Counted from the stretch's first letter, positions 16,556 to 25,908 are shown. The stretch is DNA of 64,000 nt from Bacteroidaceae bacterium (GCA_017453465.1 JAFTEV010000051.1:1-64000); one strand, 5' to 3'. A program made the numbers and translations. Notes: generated by a model not told the origin, from the letters alone.

Positions 16556-17443
16556 ATGAAATTAGACGGAAGACGCACGAGTTCAAACGTGGAAGACCGC
16601 CGTGGCATGAGCGGTGGCAAGAAGGCTGGTCTGGGTATCGGCGGTATTATCCTTGTGGCTTTGATGGCCTGGATTTCGGGGGGTAATCCCTTGACGGCTG
16701 TGATGGAAACTGTGGCCGAGAATGGCGGACTGGGTTCGCTGGCGGGCACCAATACGGAGGTGACGAGCGAGCAACGTGAGTTTACGCCGGAGGAGCAGGA
16801 ACTGGCTCACTTCTCTACGCAGATTCTGGCTGGTACGGAGGATGTGTGGACGAAGATTTTCAGAGAGAATGGTGCAACCTACAAGGTGCCCACGATGGTG
16901 CTCTACACGGACGGTGTGCAGACGGCTTGCGGACAGGGTGCTGCCGAGATGGGGCCGTTTTATTGCTCTGGTGACCAGAAGCTTTACATCGATCTGTCGT
17001 TCTTCACGACGATGAAGGCTCAGCTGGGGGCTGACGGCGATTTTGCCTACGCTTACGTGATTGCCCATGAGGTAGGACATCATGTGGAGTACCTGACGGG
17101 CACGCTGCAGAAGGTGCACCAGCAGATGGCGAAGCTGAGCCAGGCTGAGGCCAACAAGCTGTCGGTTCGTCTGGAGCTTTTGGCCGACTTCTATGCTGGC
17201 GTGTGGGCGCACCACGACAACAAGATGTTCCAGTCGCTGGAGGATGGCGACATTGAGGAGGCCATCCAGTGTGCGCAGGTCATCGGCGATGACTATTTGC
17301 AGAAGAAGGCCAGGGGCTATGCCGTGCCGGAGTCGTTTAACCACGGCACGTCGAAGCAGCGCATGAAGTGGTTCAAGCTGGGCTTGCAGACGGGCGACAT
17401 CCAGCAGGGCCGGACGTTTGAGTGCTCGGATGCAGAGCTGTAG
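16556..17443 (+). CDS. YpfJ-type neutral zinc metallopeptidase
   Basis: A 295-residue protein of the YpfJ (neutral zinc metallopeptidase) family. The N-terminus has the expected GRRTSSNVEDRRG and one membrane segment (about 24-41, AGLGIGGIILVALMAWI), so the peptidase domain should face the periplasm. The zinc motif HEVGHH is at residues 171-176, and the downstream LELLADFYAGVWAHH gives the expected acidic and His residues. Length and ends fit the family. The substrate is unknown. It has its own promoter with a 29-base leader and is followed by the DUF4160/DUF2442 pair. Confidence 0.9.
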   Translation: MKLDGRRTSSNVEDRRGMSGGKKAGLGIGGIILVALMAWISGGNPLTAVMETVAENGGLGSLAGTNTEVTSEQREFTPEEQELAHFSTQILAGTEDVWTKIFRENGATYKVPTMVLYTDGVQTACGQGAAEMGPFYCSGDQKLYIDLSFFTTMKAQLGADGDFAYAYVIAHEVGHHVEYLTGTLQKVHQQMAKLSQAEANKLSVRLELLADFYAGVWAHHDNKMFQSLEDGDIEEAIQCAQVIGDDYLQKKARGYAVPESFNHGTSKQRMKWFKLGLQTGDIQQGRTFECSDAEL

Positions 17444-17505
17444 ATTAGTGAAAAGTGAGTGTGAGAAATCTAAGTTTTTAAGTACGAATTACATCTTTAC
17501 AAATT

Positions 17506-17763
17506 ATGCCCACAATTTCGGAATTTTTTGGAATCACTATATCATTGAGGTTTCTTGACCATAATCCGCCTCATTTTCATGCGCGTTATCAAAAAGATAA
17601 AGTGCTGATAGAGATAGAGAACGGGAAAGTGAAAGGTGAAATGTCTGAACGGGCTCTTAGATTGGTCCTTGAATGGCTCTCTCTTCATCGTGATGATTTA
17701 AGAGCTGCATGGGAAAAGGCTTCCAATGGTTTGGAACCCGATAAAATTGAACCCCTTAAATAG
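17506..17763 (+). CDS. DUF4160 protein (putative toxin-antitoxin component)
   Basis: An 85-residue protein that fits DUF4160: start MPTISEFFGITI, the conserved HNPPHFHARY and later LEWLSLHRDDL. The partner gene, a DUF2442 protein, follows after 8 bases. DUF4160/DUF2442 pairs recur together and are suspected toxin-antitoxin modules, but biochemical support is thin as far as I know. The cluster of His residues in HNPPHFHARY is the most likely functional site. No good promoter is visible in the 62 bases before it. Confidence 0.8.
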   Translation: MPTISEFFGITISLRFLDHNPPHFHARYQKDKVLIEIENGKVKGEMSERALRLVLEWLSLHRDDLRAAWEKASNGLEPDKIEPLK

Positions 17764-17771
17764 AGTTTGTT

Positions 17772-18011
17772 ATGTGGAAAGAAGTTTTGTCTGCTAACTA
17801 TATTGACCATTATCGCCTAAATGTTTTATTTACAGATGGTATCAGACGTATCATGGATTTTCTGCCATTGATACGTAAATACCCTGTATATGCACCGCTC
17901 AAGGATGTTAATGTATTTAAGAATTTTGTTGTTACCGATACGTTGGAATGGAACGACGGTGCTATTGACATTGCACCAGAATACATTTATGAGCACGGTT
18001 TAAGTGCTTAG
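17772..18011 (+). CDS. DUF2442 protein (putative partner of DUF4160)
   Basis: A 79-residue protein matching DUF2442: VLFTDGIRRIMDFLPLIR in the first half and the conserved TLEWNDGAIDIAPEYIYEH near the end. It starts 8 bases after the DUF4160 stop and is probably co-transcribed with it. Its last 12 bases overlap the 3' end of rdgB, which is read from the other strand, so the two transcripts converge with no room for a separate terminator. The antitoxin-like role is inferred only from pairing. Confidence 0.8.
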   Translation: MWKEVLSANYIDHYRLNVLFTDGIRRIMDFLPLIRKYPVYAPLKDVNVFKNFVVTDTLEWNDGAIDIAPEYIYEHGLSA

Positions 18012-18629
18012 AAATTGAGCCAGTTGTGCGACGGCGCGTGCGCGGTGGCTGATGCCGTTTTTCACATCGCTGCCCAGCTGGGCAAAGGTCTGGGTGTAGC
18101 CTTCGGGGACGAAGATGGGGTCGTAGCCGAAGCCTGTGGTTCCGCGTTTCTGGTCGATGATGCTGCCGGGGACAATGCCGTCGAAGTAGTGGACGGAGCC
18201 GTGGTAGAGTAGGGCGATGGTGGTGCGGAATCGGGCTGGGGAGAGGATGCGTGCACCAGCAATCTGGCCCAGCTGTGGATGTTGGGCTTCGAGGCGTTCC
18301 ATGAGTACGTCCATGTTCATGTCGTCCTTGTTTTCATCGGTGACGATGCGTCCGTGCATCTGTGCGTAGCGGGCAGAGTAAATGCCTGGTTCCCAGCCGA
18401 GGGCTTCCACTTCCAGCCCTGAGTCGTCAGCAAAGCAGTCGAGGCCGTAGTGCTCCTTGACGTACTGTGCTTTTTGCAGGGCGTTTTCCTGAAACGTGTT
18501 GCCTGTTTCGGGGATGTCGGCATGGCAGCCGATGTCGCTGAGTGACTTGATGTGGAACTGCTGGCCGAGGATGTTGCGGATTTCTTCCAGCTTGTGGGCG
18601 TTGTTGCTTGCAAATACGAGGGTTTCCAT
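18000..18629 (-). CDS. rdgB: Non-canonical purine NTP pyrophosphatase
   Basis: A 209-residue RdgB/HAM1 enzyme that hydrolyses dITP, dXTP and ITP to monophosphates and so keeps deaminated bases out of DNA. The N-terminal ASNNAHKLEEI, the metal-binding DDSGLEVEALG and the GTTGFGYDPIFVPEG motif are all present, and the end SHRARA is usual. It follows polA on the same strand across a gap of 31 bases that holds an AAGTTAAAAATT-type repeat, so repair functions cluster here. Confidence 0.95.
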   Translation of the reverse strand: METLVFASNNAHKLEEIRNILGQQFHIKSLSDIGCHADIPETGNTFQENALQKAQYVKEHYGLDCFADDSGLEVEALGWEPGIYSARYAQMHGRIVTDENKDDMNMDVLMERLEAQHPQLGQIAGARILSPARFRTTIALLYHGSVHYFDGIVPGSIIDQKRGTTGFGYDPIFVPEGYTQTFAQLGSDVKNGISHRARAVAQLAQFLST

Positions 18630-18633
18630 CTAT

Positions 18634-18662
18634 TGAAGTTAAAAATTAAAAGTTAAAAGGTT
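18634..18662. repeat. Heptamer array AGTTAAA between polA and rdgB
   Basis: AGTTAAA, AATTAAA, AGTTAAA, AGGTTAA follow one another at a period of 7 and fill the gap between polA and rdgB. Short, and not matching the GCGGTTAT arrays in sequence. Confidence 0.6.
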
Positions 18663-21522
18663 AATGTGCCTCCAGCCAGTTCTTCCCCCAGCCGCAGTCG
18701 GCGATGAGGGGGACGGAGAGGTGGCAGACGTTCTGCATTTCGGTGATGACGAGGTCTTGCAGGCGTTCTCGCTCTTCGGGTACAACGCTGAAGTTCAGTT
18801 CGTCGTGCACTTGCAGTATCATCTTGCTGCGGAGTCCTTCGGCTTGCAGTCGTTGGTCGATGCGTATCATGGCAATCTTGATGATGTCGGCGGCTGTGCC
18901 CTGGATGGGGGCGTTGATGGCGTTGCGCTCGGCATAGCCACGGACTACGGCGTTGTGCTCGTCGATGCCTGGCACCTGACACTGGCGACCGTAGAGTGTT
19001 TCGGTGTATTTCAGACGGCGAGCCTTTTCGATGCTGGCTTCCATGTAGGCTTTCACGCCTGGGTAGGTAGCGAAGTATTCGTCAATCAGTTCTTTGGCTT
19101 CTGTGCGGCTCACGTCCATTCGCTCGGCAAGGCCGAAGGCGGATATGCCGTAGATGATGCCGAAGTTGGCGGTTTTGGCTTTGCGGCGCATGTCGGATGT
19201 GACGGCTTCGATGGGGCATTTGAAGATTTTCGCGGCGGTGGCTCGGTGGATGTCGTGGCCAGAGTTGAAGTCTTCTATCATGTTGCGGTCGCCGCTGAGG
19301 TGGGCCATCAGGCGCAGCTCGATTTGGCTGTAGTCGGCAGAGAAGAAGAGTTCGCCCTCGTCGGGAATGAAGGCTTTGCGCACCTCTTTTCCGTTGTCGT
19401 CGCGGACGGGGATGTTTTGCAGGTTAGGGTTGCTGGAGGAGAGGCGGCCTGTGCTGGTAACAGCTTGGTTGTAAGATGTGTGGATGTGGCCTGTGCGCTG
19501 GTTGATGAGTTGGGGTAGGGCATCGATGTAGGTGCTGAGCAGCTTCTTGTAGCCACGGTACTCAAGGATTTGCTCTACCACGATGTGCTTGCTTTTGAGG
19601 GCTTGCAGGGTGGCTTCGTCGGTGACGTACTGTCCCGTCTTGGTCTTGCGCGGATGCTCCATCAGCTTCAGCTTGTCGAAGAGCAGTTCGCCGATTTGTT
19701 TGGGCGATGAAATGTTGAGGCTTTGGCCTGCCACTTGGCGTATGCTGCTTTCTATGTCGAGCATTCGCTGGGTGAAGAGGGTAGAGGTCTCTTTCAGAGC
19801 CTCGGTGTCGATGCGTGCGCCGTTCATTTCTATGTGCATCAACACGCGGACAAGCGGCATTTCTATGTCCTCAAAGAGTTGGGTTAGACGGCGTGCGGCG
19901 AGTTCTTTTTCTAAGATGTGTTTCAGCTTGAGTGTTACGTCTGCGTCTTCGGCAGCGTAGTTGACAATGTCGGCGGGGTCGAGGTCGCGCATGGTCTTCT
20001 GCTGTTTGCCCGTGCCTACCACTTCGTCGTAGTGGATGGTGCGGTACTTCAGGTAGTATTCGGCCACGCTGTCCATCTTGTGTTGGCGTTCTGGCATGAG
20101 CACGTAGTCGGCAATCATGGTGTCGAAGAGTTTGCCCCGGATGTCGATGCCATATTGCTTGAGCACAATCATGTCGTATTTGATGTTGTGCCCAATTTTC
20201 AGTGTGTCTTCGTTGTTATAGACTTCTTTGAATACATTAACAACGATTAACGCTTGCTCTTTTTCTGCTGGGACGGGGATGTAGTAAGCCTCGTTTTCGG
20301 TCATGGCGAAGCTCAATCCGACGAGTTCTGCCTTCATGGGGTCAACGATTTTGTCGTTTTTGTCCCACGAAGCGGTCTCTGTGTCTAAAGCAAATTCTTT
20401 CGCTGTCAAAAGTTTTGCAGCTAAATTCCTCATTGCTTCCAAGGAATCAACGAGTTGATATTGTGCCTTGGTTGTTCTGAAGTCGCTGAGAACCGACTTT
20501 TTTTGATTTTCCGTGCGGCTGGCCGCAAATAAGTCCAAGGTTTGGGCTTGTGGAATGGCTGTTTCGGCTTGCGCAAATATGTCGAGTTGTCCTGCTGCCA
20601 CTTTGGACTTCTTGGCAGATTTGACGGTAGCTTTCTCGGAGGGTGGGGGAGTGCTGCTTTCTTTCTTTTTGATGAGCGAGCGCAATTCGTGTTCCTCAAA
20701 GATTTTTTGCAATGCTTCCTGATTGGGTGCTTGTCGTTGCAGTTCTTCCAAGTTCAGCGTGAGGTCTGGGATGTCTGTCTTGATTTTAGCAAGGAACAGG
20801 CTCATCTTGATGTCGTCCACATGTGTTTCCACTTTGGTCTTGATGGCACCTTTCAGTTTGTCGGTGTTGGCCAGAAGGTTTTCCACACTGCCAAACTCCT
20901 TGATGAGCTTGACGGCTGTCTTTTCGCCTACGCCTGGACAACCAGGAAAATTGTCGGAGGAATCGCCCATCAGCCCCAAAAGGTCGATGACTTGGCTGGT
21001 TCGTTCTATGCCGTATTTATCAATAATGTCTTGCTCGCTCAAGATGTCGAAGCCACCGTCGTGGCGTGGTTTGTACATCTTGACATTGCCATGCACCAGC
21101 TGGCCGTAGTCTTTGTCGGGTGTCATCATGTAGATGTCGGTGTCTGTGAGACCTTGTCCTTGTGTGGCCAAAGTACCGATGACATCGTCGGCTTCATAGC
21201 CAAATCTCTCGATGACTGGGATATTGTATGCCCTTAAGATTTCCTTGATAATGGGCACGCCGAACTTGATTCCATCGGGCGTTTCTTCGCGCTGTGCCTT
21301 GTATTCAGGGAAGGCTTCGTGCCGAAATGTTGGTCCGTGAACATCGAAAGCAACGCCGATGTAGTCGGGATTCTCCTTCGTCAGCACTTCTTCCAGTGTC
21401 TTGACAAAGCCGAAGATGGCCGATGTGTTGTTGCCTTTGCTGTTAATCAGCGGACGATTGATAAAGCCGTAGTAAGCGCGATAAATCAGCGCATAGGCAT
21501 CGAGCAGAAAGAGCTTTTTCAT
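18661..21522 (-). CDS. polA: DNA polymerase I
   Basis: A 953-residue polymerase with all three domains. The N-terminal 5' nuclease has FLLDAYALIYRAYYG and GYEADDVIGTLA. The 3'-5' exonuclease begins near FALDTETASWD, with both acidic residues of the DxE site kept, so it is probably proofreading. The polymerase domain has FFSADYSQIELRLMAHLSGD, RRKAKTANFGIIYG and the catalytic ILQVHDELNFSV. It fills gaps and replaces primers. Between nuclease and exonuclease lies a Lys/Ala-rich linker of about 70 residues (about 290-360), which explains the slightly large size. rdgB follows on the same strand; upstream is a shared divergent promoter region. Confidence 0.98.
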   Translation of the reverse strand: MKKLFLLDAYALIYRAYYGFINRPLINSKGNNTSAIFGFVKTLEEVLTKENPDYIGVAFDVHGPTFRHEAFPEYKAQREETPDGIKFGVPIIKEILRAYNIPVIERFGYEADDVIGTLATQGQGLTDTDIYMMTPDKDYGQLVHGNVKMYKPRHDGGFDILSEQDIIDKYGIERTSQVIDLLGLMGDSSDNFPGCPGVGEKTAVKLIKEFGSVENLLANTDKLKGAIKTKVETHVDDIKMSLFLAKIKTDIPDLTLNLEELQRQAPNQEALQKIFEEHELRSLIKKKESSTPPPSEKATVKSAKKSKVAAGQLDIFAQAETAIPQAQTLDLFAASRTENQKKSVLSDFRTTKAQYQLVDSLEAMRNLAAKLLTAKEFALDTETASWDKNDKIVDPMKAELVGLSFAMTENEAYYIPVPAEKEQALIVVNVFKEVYNNEDTLKIGHNIKYDMIVLKQYGIDIRGKLFDTMIADYVLMPERQHKMDSVAEYYLKYRTIHYDEVVGTGKQQKTMRDLDPADIVNYAAEDADVTLKLKHILEKELAARRLTQLFEDIEMPLVRVLMHIEMNGARIDTEALKETSTLFTQRMLDIESSIRQVAGQSLNISSPKQIGELLFDKLKLMEHPRKTKTGQYVTDEATLQALKSKHIVVEQILEYRGYKKLLSTYIDALPQLINQRTGHIHTSYNQAVTSTGRLSSSNPNLQNIPVRDDNGKEVRKAFIPDEGELFFSADYSQIELRLMAHLSGDRNMIEDFNSGHDIHRATAAKIFKCPIEAVTSDMRRKAKTANFGIIYGISAFGLAERMDVSRTEAKELIDEYFATYPGVKAYMEASIEKARRLKYTETLYGRQCQVPGIDEHNAVVRGYAERNAINAPIQGTAADIIKIAMIRIDQRLQAEGLRSKMILQVHDELNFSVVPEERERLQDLVITEMQNVCHLSVPLIADCGWGKNWLEAH

Positions 21523-21555
21523 ATCTTTTAATTCATTTTGCGTGTAAAGTTACGG

Positions 21556-21592
21556 AAAAATCATAAATCGTAAATCGTAAATCGCAAATAAT
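21556..21592. repeat. Heptamer array TAAATCG in the polA/polyprenyl synthase divergent region
   Basis: TCATAAATCG, TAAATCG, TAAATCG and CAAATAATC repeat with period 7. The array lies between the divergent start regions of polA and the polyprenyl synthase gene, next to a TACCTTTG box at 21596-21603 for the latter. Confidence 0.75.
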
Positions 21593-21595
21593 CCT

Positions 21596-21603
21596 TACCT
21601 TTG
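21596..21603 (+). promoter_or_regulatory. -7 promoter box of the polyprenyl synthase gene
   Basis: TACCTTTG matches the Bacteroidetes -7 box, 17 bases before the start codon. The -33 TTTG is not clear because the heptamer array occupies that place. Confidence 0.6.
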
Positions 21604-21620
21604 CAATAAATTTGTGATTT

Positions 21621-22595
21621 ATGGACGTGTTAAAGTTAATAAAGGAACCCATTGAAGCTGAAATGGAGGAGTATCGCAGGGTGTTCGACTCGTGTATGCA
21701 GTCGGACAATGCCTTGCTTCAGGAGGTGTTGGATATGGTTTCAAGTCGGATGGGGAAGATGATGCGTCCAATTCTTACGTTGCTTTCAGCCAAATTGCTG
21801 GGCAAAGTAAATACAAATTCCTATCTTACGGCTGTGGCTCTCGAACTGCTTCATACGGCTACGTTGATACACGATGATGTTGTTGATGAGAGTGATGAGC
21901 GTCGCGGGCAATCGTCTGTCAACAAGCTTTATGACAATAAGATTGCCGTGCTTGTAGGAGATTTTATTCTGGCTCTTTCTTTGCAAAATGTTTCCAAGGC
22001 GAATAGTGCCCGCTTGATGGGTGTTGTGGCCGAGACTTCGCAGATGTTGTCAAGTGGAGAATTACTTCAATTGAAGTCTGTCTATAACCAGGAAATCAGC
22101 GAAGCGGTTTACTTCCGAATCATCCGAGAAAAGACAGCGGCTTTGTTCAGAGCTTGTGCTCAGGCGGGTGCGCTTTCTGTTTCTTCCGATGAAATCGCTA
22201 TTGAACGCTTGAGAAACTTCGGTGAAATCGTGGGTATGTGCTTCCAGATTCGCGATGACATCTTTGATTATTCCGAAAGCCAACAAATCGGCAAGCCCAC
22301 TGGCAATGACATGAAGGAGGGCAAGCTGACGTTGCCCGTGATTTACGCTTTGCATACAACGGGCAATGAAGCCATGTATAATCTTGCCAAAGCTGTCAAG
22401 AATCTTCAGGCTACTGAGGCTGAAATCGCAGAATTGATAGCTTTTACCAAGGCCAATGGCGGCATTGAATATGCTTGCTCAAAGATGTATGAGTATGCCG
22501 ACAAAGCAAAGAGCCTGCTTGACGTTTTTCCTGATTCAGCTGTCAAGCAAGCTCTGTTGCGTTATGTGGATTTTGTTGCTGCCAGGACGATTTAG
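21621..22595 (+). CDS. Polyprenyl diphosphate synthase
   Basis: A 324-residue trans-prenyl synthase of the IspA/IspB type. It joins isopentenyl diphosphate units to make the long isoprenoid tail of menaquinone, or a similar product. The first aspartate-rich motif is DDVVDESDERRG, the second DDIFDYSES, and GKMMRPILTLLSAKL precedes the first. The residues before the first motif suggest a long-chain rather than a C15 product, but chain length cannot be read safely. Its 3' end overlaps deoC, on the other strand, by 4 bases. Confidence 0.92.
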   Translation: MDVLKLIKEPIEAEMEEYRRVFDSCMQSDNALLQEVLDMVSSRMGKMMRPILTLLSAKLLGKVNTNSYLTAVALELLHTATLIHDDVVDESDERRGQSSVNKLYDNKIAVLVGDFILALSLQNVSKANSARLMGVVAETSQMLSSGELLQLKSVYNQEISEAVYFRIIREKTAALFRACAQAGALSVSSDEIAIERLRNFGEIVGMCFQIRDDIFDYSESQQIGKPTGNDMKEGKLTLPVIYALHTTGNEAMYNLAKAVKNLQATEAEIAELIAFTKANGGIEYACSKMYEYADKAKSLLDVFPDSAVKQALLRYVDFVAARTI

Positions 22596-23479
22596 AAGAA
22601 CTTGATTTCTTTGTCAAGAATCTCGCTCAGCAGTTTGTTTGCCAACGAACTGGTGCCAAGACGCAGCCATTTGTTGGTGAGCCATTTTTCTCCCAGAACT
22701 TCTTTTACAATGGTGTAGTAGGTAAGTGCATCCTTCACTGTTTTCATGCCTCCAGCAGGCTTAAAACCAATCTGAATGCCTGTTTTGTCGTAGTATTCCT
22801 TGATGGCTTGACACATGACGTATGCTGCTTCAGGCGTTGCAGCTGGCTCCAGTTTGCCTGTGGAAGTCTTGATGTAGTCTGCTCCTGCATACATGGCCAG
22901 AATGCTGGCTTTCTTGATGTTGCTTGCGCTCTTCAGGCAGCCTGTTTCCAGGATGACTTTCATGCTCTTGTCGCCACAGATGGCTTTCAGTTCCGCAATG
23001 TCGTCGCATACTCCTTCGTAGTCCTCGGCCAGGAATTTGCCAACAGGCATTACGATGTCAATCTCCGTGGCTCCGTCCTTGATGGCAAGCGCGGTTTCTG
23101 CTACTTTTACCTCTATAAATGTCTGGCTTGAAGGGAAACTGCCACTTACACAGGCAATTTCAACATCGTCGTTTTCCAGACATTCATAGCAAATTTTTGC
23201 AAAATTGGGATAGACACAGACTGTGGCCACATTGCCCAATTCGGGATATTCGCGGTCAAAACGGTTGACGTTCTCCACGAAACGAAGCACGCTATCCTCA
23301 CTATCAGTTGTCTTTAATGTTGTGAGTTCCACGGAGTTGAAGAGGAACTTCTTAACTTCTTTGGTGTTGTTCTCTTCCAGGTGCTCATTGAGCAGGGTAG
23401 AGACTTGGCGAGCTATGGCTTCATCATCAAGCTCGCAGTTGTACAAGCTCAAGGCTTGTTCGTACTTACTGATTTCCAT
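22592..23479 (-). CDS. deoC: Deoxyribose-phosphate aldolase
   Basis: A 295-residue aldolase that splits 2-deoxyribose 5-phosphate into acetaldehyde and glyceraldehyde 3-phosphate in nucleoside breakdown. The Schiff-base region is seen as DYIKTSTGKLEPAAT, and VCVYPNFAKICYE plus FKPAGGMKTVKDAL complete the barrel signature. The protein is somewhat longer than the Escherichia coli type at the N-terminus, as in other Bacteroidetes. It ends the minus-strand series mnmG-apt-uvrC-dtd-deoC and lies 33 bases after dtd. Confidence 0.95.
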   Translation of the reverse strand: MEISKYEQALSLYNCELDDEAIARQVSTLLNEHLEENNTKEVKKFLFNSVELTTLKTTDSEDSVLRFVENVNRFDREYPELGNVATVCVYPNFAKICYECLENDDVEIACVSGSFPSSQTFIEVKVAETALAIKDGATEIDIVMPVGKFLAEDYEGVCDDIAELKAICGDKSMKVILETGCLKSASNIKKASILAMYAGADYIKTSTGKLEPAATPEAAYVMCQAIKEYYDKTGIQIGFKPAGGMKTVKDALTYYTIVKEVLGEKWLTNKWLRLGTSSLANKLLSEILDKEIKFF

Positions 23480-23512
23480 GATGTTTTTGTTTAAGTATCA
23501 ATTTGTTATGGT

Positions 23513-23965
23513 TTATTCCTTGTTCTTTGTGTCCATGCAGATGGTGACGGGGCCATCATTGAGGAGTTCTACTTGCATTTCTGCGCCAAATTCGCCCGTC
23601 TTTACAGGCTTGCCCAGCTGTTCGGAAAGGACATTGACAAACCTTTCGTAAAGGGGCACTGTGATTTCGTGGCTGCCTGCTCTTAGGTAACTGGGGCGAT
23701 TGCCTTTCTTGTAGGAAGCCCACAGCGTGAACTGAGAAACTACCAGAATCTCGCCGTTTACGTCCATGATAGACTTGTTCATTACGCCTTCTTCATCATC
23801 GAAAACACGCAGGTTTACAATCTTTTTGCAGAGCCATGCAATATCTTCTTCTGTGTCTTCGTTGCAGCATCCCAAGAGCACTAAATAGCCCTGTTTGATG
23901 CTGGCTTTTACGCTTCCTCCAATGCTTACTGAAGCGTGGGAAACACGCTGTATGACTGTTCTCAT
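23513..23965 (-). CDS. dtd: D-aminoacyl-tRNA deacylase
   Basis: A 150-residue DTD enzyme that removes D-amino acids (and glycine) from mischarged tRNAs. It begins MRTVIQRVSHASVSI, and both catalytic-face motifs are present: VVSQFTLWA (SQFTL) and, near the end, NDGPVTICMDT (GPVT). Length is standard. Its start codon overlaps the last base of the uvrC stop, so translation is probably coupled. Confidence 0.96.
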   Translation of the reverse strand: MRTVIQRVSHASVSIGGSVKASIKQGYLVLLGCCNEDTEEDIAWLCKKIVNLRVFDDEEGVMNKSIMDVNGEILVVSQFTLWASYKKGNRPSYLRAGSHEITVPLYERFVNVLSEQLGKPVKTGEFGAEMQVELLNDGPVTICMDTKNKE

Positions 23966-25809
23966 TATTGCAAGATATTAGTTATTTGAAGAGTTGTTTT
24001 GAAAGCATCGGCCAAGAGCTGAGCCTTTGCTGCGCCAACGACTTTTGCCAGGTCCTCGGTGGATGCTTCCTTGATTCGTTTGAGACTTTTAAATTCTTTC
24101 AGCAGAAGTTTTTTGCTGGCAGGCCCGATGCCTTTGATGCTGTCAAGCTCGCTTTTCGTCTGGCTTTTGCTGCGTTTCTCCCGATGGAATGTGATGGCAA
24201 ATCGGTGTACTTCGTCCTGTATTCTGGTGAGGAATTTGAATAGGGGAGAGTCCATTTCAACGCCGATGGTCTTTTGTGGGAAACCAAACAACAGCTCATT
24301 GGTGCGGTGTCGGTTGTCTTTTGCTAAGCCCGCAATAGGGATGTCGATGTGCAGTTCGTCTTGAATGACTTCGCGCACAACCTCCATTTGTCCCTTGCCG
24401 CCATCACAGATAATAAGGTCGGGCAGTTCTGTGTTTTCATCGATAGCACGCCGATACTTTCGATACACAACTTCTTTCATTGAACCGTAGTCATCGGGAC
24501 CAACCACCGTTTTGATGTTGAATTTTCGATATTCTGAACGTGCGGGCTTGGCGTGTTTATAGACTATACAGCCAGCCACGGCATCGCTGCCCGAAATGTT
24601 GGAGTTGTCGAAACATTCGATGCGCATGGGCAGTTTTTCAAGACCCAATTTGCGTTGCAGTTCTTTCAGGATATTGGTGCTGCGTTGTTCTGGGTTGAGC
24701 CTTTCGGCTTGCTTGAGGCTGTCAATGCGGTATTGCCGCACGTTCATTTTCGAGAGTTCCAGTAGGTGCTTCTTGTCGCCACGCTCAGGAATGGTGAATG
24801 TGATTCCTTCCAGTTCCAGGTCGATGGGGAAGGGAATGACAATCTCCTTTGAGGTGCTTTTGTATCGCTCGCGCATTTCTGCAATGCCCAGTGCCAACAT
24901 ATCCTCGGCAGATTCGTCGATGCGTTTTTTGTACTCGAAAGTGAAAGCCTGATTGATGCTGCCGTTGGTTACGTGGAGATAATTGATGAAGCAAGACTTC
25001 TCTTCGTCATCAATGGAGAACACGTCGATGTTGTGGTAAGAGTGTGCAACGACCTCCGATTTTTCGCAATATTCCAGTGCCAAATCGTAGCGTCTTTTGA
25101 TGACCATGGCTTCCTCGAACCTCATTTCATCGGCAAGCATTTCCATCTCTGCGAGCATCTTTTGGCAGAGGATGCGTGTGTTTCCACGGAGTATTTCTTT
25201 CACTTCTTCCACTTCCTTCATGTACTCTTCGCGTGTTTGGAGCGCGGTACAGGGAGCCTTGCAGTTCTTGATGTGATACTCCAGACAGGTCTGGTACTTT
25301 CCCGCTTCAACTCCCTCTTGCGTGATGGGCTTGTTGCATCGGCGAATGGAGTACATCTTTTTAATAAGTTCCAAGATGTTGTTCAGCGTGCCGAGATGAG
25401 AGAAAGGACCGAAGTAGGTGCCGCCTTTTTTCTGGATGTGCCTTGTCTTGAAAACACGTGGAAGATACTCGTTGGTGACGCAGACTGAGGGGTAGGTTTT
25501 GCCGTCTTTCAGCAGGATGTTGTACCTGGGCTTATACTTCTTGATAAGGTTGTTCTCCAGCAGAAGTGCATCCTCGTCGGTGGGGACAACAATGTATTTG
25601 ATGTCTTGGATTTTCGACACCAGCACCTCAGTCTTTCTTCTGTCAACGGTCTTGCGGAAGTAGGAAGAAACGCGGCTCTTCAGGTTCTTTGCCTTGCCCA
25701 CATAGATAATCCTGCCGTCCTCGTCCAGGTACTGATAGCATCCGGGCGAAGAGGGTAGTGCAGCCACAATGGTCTTGAGTCGCCTGAGTCTTTCTTCTTC
25801 TTTTGTCAT
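23965..25809 (-). CDS. uvrC: Excinuclease ABC subunit C
   Basis: A 614-residue UvrC, the subunit that cuts on both sides of a lesion in nucleotide excision repair. The N-terminal GIY-YIG nuclease is seen at PGCYQYLDEDGRIIYVGKAK (about 19-38). The UvrB-binding UVR motif lies near residues 210-245 (MRFEEAMVIKRRYDLAL). The RNase H-like nuclease has ECFDNSNISGS and IICDGGKGQMEVV. Two C-terminal helix-hairpin-helices follow (SIKGIGPASKKLLLKEF). A ParB-binding parS site lies 15 bases upstream of its start codon. Confidence 0.97.
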   Translation of the reverse strand: MTKEEERLRRLKTIVAALPSSPGCYQYLDEDGRIIYVGKAKNLKSRVSSYFRKTVDRRKTEVLVSKIQDIKYIVVPTDEDALLLENNLIKKYKPRYNILLKDGKTYPSVCVTNEYLPRVFKTRHIQKKGGTYFGPFSHLGTLNNILELIKKMYSIRRCNKPITQEGVEAGKYQTCLEYHIKNCKAPCTALQTREEYMKEVEEVKEILRGNTRILCQKMLAEMEMLADEMRFEEAMVIKRRYDLALEYCEKSEVVAHSYHNIDVFSIDDEEKSCFINYLHVTNGSINQAFTFEYKKRIDESAEDMLALGIAEMRERYKSTSKEIVIPFPIDLELEGITFTIPERGDKKHLLELSKMNVRQYRIDSLKQAERLNPEQRSTNILKELQRKLGLEKLPMRIECFDNSNISGSDAVAGCIVYKHAKPARSEYRKFNIKTVVGPDDYGSMKEVVYRKYRRAIDENTELPDLIICDGGKGQMEVVREVIQDELHIDIPIAGLAKDNRHRTNELLFGFPQKTIGVEMDSPLFKFLTRIQDEVHRFAITFHREKRSKSQTKSELDSIKGIGPASKKLLLKEFKSLKRIKEASTEDLAKVVGAAKAQLLADAFKTTLQITNILQ

Positions 25810-25824
25810 TAAAGTGTTACTTAA

Positions 25825-25840
25825 TGTTCCACGTGAAACA
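25825..25840. other. parS centromere site (ParB binding)
   Basis: The 16-base palindrome TGTTCCACGTGAAACA matches the bacterial parS consensus TGTTNCACGTGAAACA at every fixed position. It lies in the 99-base gap between uvrC and apt. parS sites usually cluster close to the replication origin and load ParB for chromosome partition. Confidence 0.9.
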
Positions 25841-25908
25841 ATTGTTCTCTAACTATGCTAAATAGTGTTGGTTAGCCCCTGGCTGTTGCAGTGACAACTC
25901 TAAGTGTT

